This document shows, one piece after another, positions 1 to 7,038 of a stretch of DNA of 28,105 nucleotides (positions are counted from its first letter, which is position 1; every line of letters begins with the position of its first letter). The notes under the pieces are model-generated. The model ran no database searches. It saw nothing but the letters and a program-made list of their open reading frames with translations, and had not been told where the DNA came from. A program made the position numbers and the translations under genes. Source of the DNA: an uncultured Acetatifactor sp. (GTDB taxonomy: Bacteria; Bacillota; Clostridia; Lachnospirales; Lachnospiraceae); NCBI GenBank assembly GCA_910586775.1, contig CAJUJN010000055.1, positions 1 through 28,105 of the forward strand. Direction: 5' to 3'.

Positions 1-537
1 GGCGTCCCGGAAGCCCTCCCCATGGAGCTTCGGCAGTTTCCGGGTCTTGTGCCTGATCATACAGCTCCATCAGCCGTGTCGGATTTCCGTCTATGTTCAT
101 ACCAAATCCCGTCTCTTCATCACTATACCCGGCAATCACTTCCCGCAGCCACCGCTCATACCATGAAAGGAACCCCTTTTCCCGCACAAAGAACGGCGGG
201 CCGCAGTAATCCTCATCATAATAGACCACCTGTCCCCGATAGGGCCCTGCAAGCATCAGGCCTGTCATAAGGGTGCAGCCCTGGCTCCCGATGGGCAGGA
301 CGCCCACATAAGGATGCACTTCCCCGCCTTTTCCCATGCTGTCGCCCTGCCTGCTTTCCGGGGCCGTCATCCGATTCCATTCCTCGTCGCTCATCTTCGG
401 GTAGATCACCGGCTCCTCCTGGACACGGTAGATACGGGCGCCATGGGAGTCATGGAGGCCGTCCCCCAAATCCCTTATCCTATAAAGCCCGTAATAGGGG
501 CCTGCGCCGCCGTTTCCTACATGAAGCAGGAAATCCG
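1..537 (-). pseudogene. SMI1/KNR4 (SUKH) family protein, truncated at its 5' end and cut by the window edge
   Basis: Reading the minus strand from about 537 down to 1 gives roughly 178 open codons that look like the C-terminal two thirds of a SMI1/KNR4 protein. It starts at DFLLHVGNGGAGPYYGLYRI, the usual Gly-rich turn after the FL helix. It then has PYVGVLPIGSQGCTLMTGL, GPYRGQVVYYDEDYCGPPFF and a FLSWYERWLREVIAGY helix, all typical of the family. SUKH proteins commonly neutralise polymorphic nuclease toxins in the cytoplasm. Upstream the frame runs into a stop near 580 without a start codon, and the N-terminal helix is missing. An LRR fragment on the other strand begins at this point, so the gene appears broken by a rearrangement near 537. 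The 3' end lies outside the window. Family assignment is firm; loss of function is inferred. Confidence 0.8.
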
Positions 538-991
538 TTTCTACGCCCCTGGTATCCCGGATTTGTCCTGTCTTGAAAATCTGACCGGTTTAAAAGAATT
601 GTATATGACTCTTTATTCTGCGGACACACAGGCAGAAAATCTGGATTTTTTGGGAAAACTGACTGCCCTTCGTAAGCTGCACATAGACGGACAGTACGGG
701 GAATGGAAATATGGATATGACTATGGACATAATCAGTATTTTGAAAGCATAACAGATCTGTCCGTCCTCCGGAACTGCCCTCAGCTGGCCTATCTTACAT
801 TGACTGCGGGCAGTCTGGAAAGCTATGATTTTTTGGAGAATCTGCCCAAGCTCTACCAGATTTCTTTGTCCGGAGCGAACATCGGGGATAATATAGAGTC
901 GTTACTTCCAAATGCCTGTTTCATTGAAATAAACGGCAAATCAGTGCGGTTTGAGACCGGAGAAGGATATGAACAATATGGACAGTATTAG
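521..991 (+). pseudogene. Leucine-rich-repeat protein fragment
   Basis: This 156-codon plus-strand frame contains irregular LRRs: IPDLSCLENLTGLKELYM, LDFLGKLTALRKLHID, ITDLSVLRNCPQLAYLTL and YDFLENLPKLYQISLSG. It ends in a plausible C-terminus after a final INGK strand. The only nearby ATG (521) sits inside DNA that encodes the opposing SMI1/KNR4 remnant, and no convincing ribosome binding site precedes it. The true N-terminus has therefore probably been lost and the first six or so codons are antisense to the neighbour. The repeats resemble the LRR heads of the 495-aa and 371-aa proteins in this window (DFSFLA..., LEISL patterns). It is the only sizeable LRR frame on the plus strand, consistent with an inversion or join. 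Expression is doubtful. Confidence 0.6.
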
Positions 992-1080
992 GAGCACCGT
1001 TCTTAAGCCGTCTCACGGAACCCCTAATCCTGAGTCGGCACACAGCGTCAGCTCTTTCAACATAGGACATAAATTCTCCG

Positions 1081-2001
1081 TCATACCTCTGTCCCAAAGG
1101 GGTGCTGCCACCCGTCTATAAAAACAAACTGCGCCCCACATGCCGGGCAGGAAATCCTGTCGAACATCCGGCGGCAGAGCTGTGAAAACTCTGCACCCTC
1201 TTCTGCCCTGCCCAGGTTCCGCAGCAGATACAGGTACAAAAATACCGCCGCCGGAAACGGCGTCTCCCGGCTGATTCCCTTTCCGCAGACAGCTTCCGCC
1301 ATGCGTTTCTCCCGGCAGTCTTCAAAGCCGTCGATTACAGGCAGCAACCTCGTCCAGGGATTCGGATGGCGGGCAGGCATTTTGTCAATCAGTCTCTGCA
1401 CTTCCTCCCATGCCGTCTCCTGCACGGAAACGCTCCTGTTGCTGCTGTCTGCAATCCCCTTCCCGCGAATCGTATAAGTCTCCATATGCCCTTTGGGACA
1501 GGATGCTTCCTCCCAGAGTTCCGTATCGAACATGGTCGAAAGATATCCGAATTCCGGTTTCACGAATGCGAAAGGCGCTCCTGACAGATAATGGATGCTG
1601 CTTTCGCGGGAAGAAAAATCATACCGGCAGATAAAGCCCAGTACAGCCTCCTCCGCCACAGACAGACTTTCCCGGTACACATCCATCACTTCCCGGGGCA
1701 TCCCCGCTGCATAGGGCTGATAGCTTTCCGAAATCCATGCCCCCATCCACTCCCACAGCTCCCCCGCCTGCGTTGGCGGCTGTCCCATTGCGATTTCCAC
1801 CAGATAGGGGAAAACCAGATAGAATGCCGGGTATATGGTATTCGACTCACAGATGCGTTCGCAGAGTTCCGCAAAGACATCGGAATCCATACCGGTATCC
1901 GGGCACTCCCGAAACTGCTCCACCAGTTCCCGGATGGCAGGCTCCACATGGGCCTCCTCCGCCTGCCTCCAGGCCTCATGCTCCAATGCTGTCTTTCTCA
2001 T
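1081..2001 (-). CDS. Putative immunity-type protein with Cys/HQ-box domain and C-terminal zinc ribbon
   Basis: This is a 306-aa protein with no signal peptide. Residues 45-70 (ELCERICESNTIYPAFYLVF then PYLVEI) match the box seen in a widespread group of HEAT-like putative immunity proteins, whose usual form is LCxxxxHQxxxYxAxxxAxPxL. Here the HQ pair is replaced by ES. Two cysteine pairs or equivalents, CPKGH near 168 and CPACG near 285, could make a split zinc ribbon. The 495-aa protein at 4457-5944 has the same order of box, CPEC and CPECG, so the two tails are probably homologous. The ATG directly follows the TAA of the upstream frameshifted gene, indicating translational coupling. The function is unknown; immunity is inferred from family and context. 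Confidence 0.75.
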   Translation of the reverse strand: MRKTALEHEAWRQAEEAHVEPAIRELVEQFRECPDTGMDSDVFAELCERICESNTIYPAFYLVFPYLVEIAMGQPPTQAGELWEWMGAWISESYQPYAAGMPREVMDVYRESLSVAEEAVLGFICRYDFSSRESSIHYLSGAPFAFVKPEFGYLSTMFDTELWEEASCPKGHMETYTIRGKGIADSSNRSVSVQETAWEEVQRLIDKMPARHPNPWTRLLPVIDGFEDCREKRMAEAVCGKGISRETPFPAAVFLYLYLLRNLGRAEEGAEFSQLCRRMFDRISCPACGAQFVFIDGWQHPFGTEV

Positions 2002-2231
2002 TTATTCTTCCGCCTTTCCGCTTCCGATGATTCCCCGGAAAGCCGCCAATGCAGTAGCCACGAAGCGCGGCGGCAGCTCCTCCGGGGCACAGGCCAGGCT
2101 TTCCGGCACATGCTCCCACAACAGGAAATGCCGGAACCGGTAAAAGACTACCCTTTCCACCGTGATGATTTCCGGCCCGTATTCCGGAATGCCGCACGGA
2201 CTTTATTAAGTTGCTCCTGTCTCTTGTCCAT
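2002..2231 (-). pseudogene. Small unknown protein gene, split by a single-base frameshift
   Basis: A start at 2231 is preceded by a good ribosome binding site (AGAGGAG, about 9 nt away). The first frame reads MDKRQEQLNKVRAAF and then stops soon after. Shifting frame near 2186 gives PEYGPEIITVERVVFYRF, RHFLLWEHVPESLACAPEEL and so on to the TAA at 2002, immediately before the ATG of the 306-aa gene. Adding one C in the TTCCGG stretch restores a single frame of about 76 residues. The shifted frame has no start of its own, because two TAA codons lie just upstream. It is either a decayed gene or a sequencing indel. The small alpha-helical acidic protein is not one I recognise. Confidence 0.6.
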
Positions 2232-2370
2232 TATCGTGAAATCTCCTCTATCATTTGTTCGCCTGTGTCTGAGCTTATCTGTGTCTAAACATCCATATGC
2301 TTTGCTAAGTCAACCTCCTTGATTCCGCTCTATGGAATTTCAAATCTCTGCAGAGAATACCCTGTACAAA

Positions 2371-2449
2371 GCGAATAGGATTCTCCCATGCCGCTCTGGC
2401 AACATAAACCTTTCATGAGAAGAATGCCCGCACAAGGCGAATAGGATTC
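2371..2449. repeat. Short direct repeat GCGAATAGGATTC, two copies
   Basis: The 13-base word lies at 2371-2383 and again at 2437-2449, each preceded by a near-identical ACAAA/ACAAG. The second copy is part of the inner arm of the hairpin at 2418-2465. Together they sit in a gene-free stretch of about 315 bases between the small frameshifted gene and the lipoprotein stop. Confidence 0.6.
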
Positions 2450-2465
2450 GCTTAGGCATTCTTCT
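2418..2465. repeat. Nested perfect inverted repeat (hairpin)
   Basis: The outer arms AGAAGAATGCC (2418-2428) and GGCATTCTTCT (2455-2465) are an 11-bp perfect stem. Inside, GCGAAT (2437-2442) and ATTCGC (2446-2451) form a second 6-bp stem with a 3-nt loop. No T-run follows on either strand, so it is not an ordinary terminator. It could be a structured 3' UTR or a small repeat element. Confidence 0.65.
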
Positions 2466-2548
2466 GCGTGAGATATAGAAGTTCTTGGCGGGCGTCCAAA
2501 AGAGGTTGGCCATGCTTCCTCTTAGCCGCTTAGAACTTTTTCTCACGC
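2466..2548 (-). repeat. Long imperfect inverted repeat at the lipoprotein stop
   Basis: GCGTGAGA (2466-2473) pairs perfectly with TCTCACGC (2541-2548). Further in, GAAGTTCT pairs with AGAACTTT, and AAGAGG with CCTCTT. The right arm touches the TAG of the lipoprotein gene, so the structure would form at the start of the 3' untranslated RNA. It directly abuts the hairpin at 2418-2465. It may stop transcription or stabilise the message, but no U-run is present. Confidence 0.55.
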
Positions 2549-3813
2549 TATGCCCCCGTTTTTTCCGCCACAGCATACTGAAAGCCTGCGCTCATGCCGC
2601 ATGTCCCGTTAAAATATATCTTGTAGTCCCTGTTGGATTCCGCTTCGGGCAGTGCGTCCATCTCTTCCTGTGAAGAAATCTGTTTCATTACCTTCACTTT
2701 CCCTGTTTCTTTCTCGCGGCTGAGTATGTACAGAGGCCCCTCATATTGGGCTGTGAACTCTGCGGACACATGCATCACCGTGGCATAATTGCTGTCAGGC
2801 GTATTTTCTGTCACTTCAAATATGTGGGAAACAAGCCGATATGCCTGAATGTGCTCCTCTCCCTGGCTTATCTCCCACTGTGCCTCTCCCTCGCTGATTT
2901 CAATGATGTCCTCTATCTCATAGGGGAGCCGCGAAGTGATGGTAATTCCCTCTGTCTCCAGGGACCGGAAAGCAAAGATTTCATCCGACATTTCCTGCCC
3001 CTCCGTCCCCTTATCCCTAAGGCAGATCCGTCTCCACTCCCGGAAATAGGGAAATCCGCCGATGTCCGGGTATCCTGCGCTCAAATCCACGAACTCCGCT
3101 TCCGGCGAAGCATACAGGCGCAGGTTCCATTCTATATAGCCGCCCTCACATATGGGCCAGTCCTCCGCATCGAAAGAAATCGTCTCAAGGGACTGCTCCA
3201 TGGACAGCCAGGAATCATGGAATTCCAGATATTCTATCCGGGCAAGCAGTTCTTCCGCCGTCTGCCTCTCGAAATAGAAATCCACCATGTTCCCATGGGC
3301 ATAGCCCTTTTCCCGCCATTCCGCAGGCGTAGCCACACTGTAGTTCGGGGCATCCTCCAGCCGGAACACTGTCTCCGCCCTGTAAGCCGGGGGCAGTTCA
3401 TACAGCTCCCTCAGATACCCTTGAAGAGCCGAGTCTGTTTCCTCCCTCTGGTAGTTATCCCATAAGACAGTCTCATCATCCACATCAATGCCCACGCAGA
3501 ATTTCCTGTTCCCATGTTCCATGAAAACCACCACGTTGGAATTCACATTGGGGGCAAAAAAGTCATTGTATGCCTGAACCCAGTACCCCTCCGCAACAGC
3601 TTCTATCCCGTACTTTTCCAGGATATGCGTCGCAGCCCTGTCCTCCGCCACGCTCTCTGCCGCTTTCTTTATGCGCTCAATCTCCCTGCGGGTCTCCATT
3701 CGTCCACTGCTGCATCCGGTCAGCAGTGCCAAAGCCAGCAATACCGCCGCAGCGCCTCCCATCTGCCGGAGGAACCGCTTTCGTTCCCCGTCCCGTTCCT
3801 TCCGCTCTTGCAT
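2548..3813 (-). CDS. Putative lipoprotein of unknown function
   Basis: The start chosen is the ATG at 3813, because GAGGAGG lies 7 nt upstream; a longer frame reaching 3906 would overlap the preceding gene and hide the signal peptide. The 421-aa product begins with a basic stretch (ERKRFLRQMG), a hydrophobic segment (AAAVLLALALLTG) and the lipobox LLTGC. It is therefore probably exported and lipid-anchored on the outer face of the membrane. The mature part is acidic with many aromatic residues. I recognise no domain. It is the last gene of a unit with the 495-aa LRR protein and the 183-aa protein. Surface-anchored immunity or sensing is a contextual guess only. Confidence 0.75.
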   Translation of the reverse strand: MQERKERDGERKRFLRQMGGAAAVLLALALLTGCSSGRMETRREIERIKKAAESVAEDRAATHILEKYGIEAVAEGYWVQAYNDFFAPNVNSNVVVFMEHGNRKFCVGIDVDDETVLWDNYQREETDSALQGYLRELYELPPAYRAETVFRLEDAPNYSVATPAEWREKGYAHGNMVDFYFERQTAEELLARIEYLEFHDSWLSMEQSLETISFDAEDWPICEGGYIEWNLRLYASPEAEFVDLSAGYPDIGGFPYFREWRRICLRDKGTEGQEMSDEIFAFRSLETEGITITSRLPYEIEDIIEISEGEAQWEISQGEEHIQAYRLVSHIFEVTENTPDSNYATVMHVSAEFTAQYEGPLYILSREKETGKVKVMKQISSQEEMDALPEAESNRDYKIYFNGTCGMSAGFQYAVAEKTGA

Positions 3814-3869
3814 GCTGCATCCTCCTCGAATCCAGAAGACTTCCTCTCCGGATTTCCGGCTCCGCCCGT

Positions 3870-4421
3870 TCAGCTGCCGGATTCTGTCAATCCCGTAACA
3901 ATGCACTTGGATATGCTCTCACACAGGCTCTCCGGGAAGTATTTTCCCATCTGCTCTGCAATCTCTTTGCGGGCAAATGCCGCCTCTTCCTGTTTTATCA
4001 TGGCAAGAGGCAGCAATAGCAGATACAGCTGACATCCCTGTTTCTGCCCTGATATCTGCCGGATTTCCTCATAAGGAATCGTTTGCAGCTCCCAATGGGG
4101 CCCTGTGCTGCCAATTTTTTCCTCATTAATGTAATACAGTGTGTCGCCTGGATGGAACTGGATTTTCAGTGTTCTTTCCTGTGAAAGCGACATTTCCAGT
4201 GTAGCTGGCTCGTCCAGGTACCCGTCGTTTTCGTCCAGAATGCCATCATAATATCCGGTGAACGTGTCCCACCACTTTCTGCTTTCTTCCGTACAGTTTT
4301 CCTGCATGAGCTCGGATACAGAAACATCCTCCTCTTCGTCATATGCATTCGGGTAACTGCATCCGAAATAATTGACCCAGAAATGCAGATTGTCTATATC
4401 TTCCATGCGTATAATTTTCAT
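3870..4421 (-). CDS. Uncharacterised acidic protein, immunity-like by context
   Basis: The 183-aa product starts at an ATG with GAGGAG 9 nt upstream. It is rich in Asp, Glu, Trp and Tyr in its first half (FWVNYFGCSYPNAYDEEE, WWDTFTGYYDGILDENDGY). It then has a beta-rich middle (TLEMSLSQERTLKIQFHPGD, TLYYINEEKIGS) and a leucine-rich helix (QLYLLLLPLAMIK). There is no signal peptide. Small acidic proteins of this build are typical immunity partners of cationic toxins, but I cannot name the family. It follows the 495-aa gene by 35 bases and precedes the lipoprotein by 56, so the three are probably co-transcribed. Confidence 0.75.
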   Translation of the reverse strand: MKIIRMEDIDNLHFWVNYFGCSYPNAYDEEEDVSVSELMQENCTEESRKWWDTFTGYYDGILDENDGYLDEPATLEMSLSQERTLKIQFHPGDTLYYINEEKIGSTGPHWELQTIPYEEIRQISGQKQGCQLYLLLLPLAMIKQEEAAFARKEIAEQMGKYFPESLCESISKCIVTGLTESGS

Positions 4422-4456
4422 ATAAATTTCTCCTCATCCAGCTCCGGTCCCATCTT

Positions 4457-5944
4457 CTACTCTCCAAAATAATACTCCTCCATCCCCGTCAGCACAGGTG
4501 ACTTCTTCCCGCATTCCGGGCATACATAGGTTCCGAAATAATAGGAAAGGAGTTCCTTCCCTTCTTCGTCCTCCAGCAGATCAAGCAGATTAGGCAGCCA
4601 CAGCTTTACATCCTCCAGGCTCCTGCCGTCCCACTTATCAGAAGGCGTTTTCATCTTCTTCATCCGCTCCGAAAGCTCAAAGTATCCCACTTCCATCTCC
4701 TCATCGCAGTTTTCGCATTCCGGGCAGACAATATAAAAAGAATCAAAACCGGAAAGGAAAAGCATATACGCAAGCTTCTGTTCCCCCAGAATCGCTGTGA
4801 CAGCAGTGGCAAACTCCCGTCTCCAATGGACTTCCTTCTCCCGAACATAATCCAGATTCCCCGCCAGGAAATCAATGGTCATGGCGCGTATCTGCAAGGC
4901 TGCATTCTGATAGCTCTCATAGATGTCCTCCTCGCCCGGCCTGTCCCCGTATACGTCAGTGGCGAGAACGCTTCCTGCCGCCAGAATACCCTGGAACATC
5001 CATTCCAACTCCTTCTCCCTTTCCCAGCCCTCCATAAGCCTGGCCAGATACGGCAGCGCCAGCCAGGTGGCCTGATAAAAGCTCATCTGGTGCCACAGGT
5101 TCTCGCAGAGGTTGTCAAAGGCAAGTTCATAGTTCGTTTTCGGCACATTTTCCAGACGGCGCAGCTTGAATGTTTCCGGAGCCTTGTCCCTCTCACCCAT
5201 CAAGATGACAAGATAGTCTTCCACATTCCCGTATGCCCCTTTGTAGCTTTCCCACAACGGGGAGTTGAAATCATGCAGCCTGTAAGGATACTGATCCTGT
5301 TTCCGTCCTGCCGGTTGAAAGGGCACAGCCGGGCCTGACTTTCTCCTGGCTCTCTTTGCCCTGGCAGCCGCTGCTTTGGCTGCTGCCTGCTTTTCCAACT
5401 CCGCCTGCTTTGCTTTCAGGATGTGTTCCGGCAGACGGACTTCTTTGATTCTGCAGTTCTGAAAGCAGCCTACATCGGAAATATCAGAAATCTGGCTGCC
5501 CTCCAGGGAAAGCCTTTCCAAGCGGAAGAGCTTCAGAATCTCTTTCAGATTCTCCAGTCCGGAGCAGTTGAGCAGACTTAAGCTCTTTAAGCTATACAGA
5601 TTCCCCAGGAAAGCGCAGTCAATCACGCCGCAGGCTGAAATCTCCAGGTTCTCCAGCGCTGTACAGGTGGCCAAAAAAGAAAAATCCTTCACAGGCATCG
5701 CCGAGATAGCCAGCTTCTTCAGCCTTGACATCTTTCCGATTACGCTGAAATCTCCCCTTGCGATTTCAAGCCGCTCCGGCAAAGCGTCCTTCAGAGGATC
5801 TATCAGCTTCTGATAGACCGGCCTGCCGCCGCAGGACAGGTTCTTAATCTTCTGAAAGTCATAAAGGCTCTCCGGCACCCTGCCCAGGGCCTGGGCCACA
5901 TAGGTAAGCAATGTAGGGTCTATTTTTATTTTTTCCAGTTCCAT
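4457..5944 (-). CDS. LRR-headed protein with HQ-box domain and zinc ribbon
   Basis: This 495-aa cytoplasmic protein has three parts. Residues 1-55 form a helical cap. Residues 56-175 hold about five LRRs, such as DFSVIGKMSRLKKLAISAM, DFSFLATCTALENLEIS and FRLERLSLEGSQISDISD. An Ala/Lys/Arg-rich linker (178-202) follows. The C-terminal domain (about 215-495) carries NLCENLWHQMSFYQATWLAL followed by PYL (278-300), the canonical box of a putative-immunity group, and cysteine pairs at 407/410 and 475/478 for a zinc site. AAGGAGG lies 8 nt before the ATG. The head closely resembles that of the 371-aa protein at 19373-20488, while the tail resembles the 306-aa protein at 1081-2001. It heads a likely three-gene operon. 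A collapsed paralogue lies at 9110-9286. The role is inferred as target binding by the LRR or the tail. Confidence 0.8.
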   Translation of the reverse strand: MELEKIKIDPTLLTYVAQALGRVPESLYDFQKIKNLSCGGRPVYQKLIDPLKDALPERLEIARGDFSVIGKMSRLKKLAISAMPVKDFSFLATCTALENLEISACGVIDCAFLGNLYSLKSLSLLNCSGLENLKEILKLFRLERLSLEGSQISDISDVGCFQNCRIKEVRLPEHILKAKQAELEKQAAAKAAAARAKRARRKSGPAVPFQPAGRKQDQYPYRLHDFNSPLWESYKGAYGNVEDYLVILMGERDKAPETFKLRRLENVPKTNYELAFDNLCENLWHQMSFYQATWLALPYLARLMEGWEREKELEWMFQGILAAGSVLATDVYGDRPGEEDIYESYQNAALQIRAMTIDFLAGNLDYVREKEVHWRREFATAVTAILGEQKLAYMLFLSGFDSFYIVCPECENCDEEMEVGYFELSERMKKMKTPSDKWDGRSLEDVKLWLPNLLDLLEDEEGKELLSYYFGTYVCPECGKKSPVLTGMEEYYFGE

Positions 5945-6228
5945 ACTGCATTCCTCCTTAGATATCTCTTCGAAGCTGTCGGAAAATGTCGGAAAAACTG
6001 CTGCAGTTTCCTTTTAATTACAGAGTTCGCGTGGCGGTTCCGGTAATGTGTTTAGGCAAAAGCCTACAAATACAGCAAAAGCTGCCATGAACTTGTAGCA
6101 GTTATAGTAAACGACTTTAAACTCTTTACTTTGGCACACTGTACAGATTGCCATTGCTATTATGGCTTCCAAGTAAGGATAGGCACTTCCTTACAATCTC
6201 ATCCCCATGAATTCTGCATATTCCTGCT
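5945..6228. other. Gene-free upstream region of the LRR/HQ-box operon
   Basis: No coding frame is credible here. On the minus strand it holds two adjacent copies of TTTTCCGACA (about 5973-5994), the palindrome AAACTGCAGCAGTTT (about 5998-6012) and a small TAGGC/GCCTA stem (about 6052-6067). It presumably contains the promoter for the 495-aa gene, but no clear -10/-35 pair stands out. Confidence 0.4.
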
Positions 6229-6708
6229 CTACAGCTGGATTCTGCCACTCATCACTTTTTCCATAAAATCCTCAAAGGAATCGGCCACCGTCTCACATTC
6301 TTCAAATTCCGGCTCCACTCCATAGACTACATAGCCATCTTCCACAGAGAACGCATAATAAGCATAACCGCCGTCCAGGGACAGGAAAAAGGGCAGATGC
6401 CTGTCCCAGAACTGCCGGATTTCCTCTTTCCATCCGGCGTCGTCCCCTGCCGCTTCCAGGCTGAGCAGTTCCCACTCATTCCACTGCCAGGCCTTGTCTC
6501 CCTGTATATCATAATCTTCCGCACATAAGAACCAGGCGCGCTCGTCTTTGCGCACCATGCTTTTTATGATAGCGATAAATCTCACCCAGCTTTCCGGATA
6601 GCCGGTATATCTGCTTTTCATTGGCTCAGGCAGGCAGAGTTCCTGCTTTTCATCCGCTTCTGCCGTCCAGCCCCGATTTTCCAAATAAGCTAAAAATTTA
6701 TCTGTCAT
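6229..6708 (-). CDS. SMI1/KNR4 (SUKH) family protein
   Basis: This 159-aa protein has the full pattern of one SUKH subgroup. It has an N-terminal helix, then ESWVRFIAIIKSMVRKDERA leading to WFLCAEDY, the strongly conserved WQWNEWELLSLEAAGD, IRQFWDRHLPFFLSLDGGYA, a VYGVEPEFEE strand, and a final VADSFEDFMEKVMSG helix. SUKH proteins act in the cytoplasm as immunity factors for diverse polymorphic toxins. The ATG has GGAGGAG 8 nt upstream, inside the last codons of a preceding fragment, and overlaps that fragment's TGA as ATGA. Family assignment is very sure; the cognate toxin is unknown. Confidence 0.9.
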   Translation of the reverse strand: MTDKFLAYLENRGWTAEADEKQELCLPEPMKSRYTGYPESWVRFIAIIKSMVRKDERAWFLCAEDYDIQGDKAWQWNEWELLSLEAAGDDAGWKEEIRQFWDRHLPFFLSLDGGYAYYAFSVEDGYVVYGVEPEFEECETVADSFEDFMEKVMSGRIQL

Positions 6709-6830
6709 TTTACAGTCTCCTCCAGAAACAGCAGCACATCCTCATGAGTAACGGCAAGAACCCATTCCGTCTCTCTGTGAAAGACGCATGCTCCCTTTTC
6801 AGAAAAGTGTTCCCTATAAGATATTGGCAT
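6705..6830 (-). pseudogene. C-terminal remnant of an unknown gene, coupled to the SUKH gene
   Basis: A 41-codon frame (MPISYREHFSEKGACVFHRE then TEWVLAVTHEDVLLFLEETV) ends in TGA that overlaps the ATG of the SUKH gene. Its amino-acid pattern is protein-like: alternating strands and a terminal LLFLEE helix. Its 5' part overlaps the end of the 74-aa gene in another frame and has no ribosome binding site. It looks like the tail of an older member of the operon left after a deletion. It could still be translated by coupling. I do not recognise the family. Confidence 0.45.
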
Positions 6831-7038
6831 AGTATTCTTTCAAATGGTCTCTAATATCCTGTGGTGTAACAGGCACTTCAGTATCTGAGAAACGATATTC
6901 TAAATGCACCTTTTTATCATCAGATATAATATGCACTCTATGACCATGCTCATCGACTCTCACATACCAATAATAACTTGTTCCTTCATATACTATTTTG
7001 CGCTTATTTTTCCCAGATACCATATTCACCTCAATCAT
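6814..7038 (-). CDS. Small uncharacterised protein
   Basis: A 74-aa beta-rich protein (KIVYEGTSYYWYVRVDEHGH, RVHIISDDKKVHLEYRFSD) with a C-terminal helix (PQDIRDHLKEYYANIL). It has no signal peptide. The ATG at 7038 overlaps the TGA of the 492-aa gene (ATGA), so it is probably translated by coupling. A second in-frame ATG at 7023 has a closer GAGGTG and may be the real start. The gene lies between two SUKH genes in the same unit. Its small size and position fit an accessory or immunity role, but no family is recognised. Confidence 0.7.
   Translation of the reverse strand: MIEVNMVSGKNKRKIVYEGTSYYWYVRVDEHGHRVHIISDDKKVHLEYRFSDTEVPVTPQDIRDHLKEYYANIL

Noticed and set aside
22..270. An 82-codon plus-strand frame at the window start
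   Set aside because: It is antisense to clearly conserved SUKH sequence and has no signals of its own.
2340..2576. A 78-codon minus-strand frame
   Set aside because: It consists of the inverted and direct repeats after the lipoprotein gene and overlaps that gene's end; codon content is explained by the repeats.
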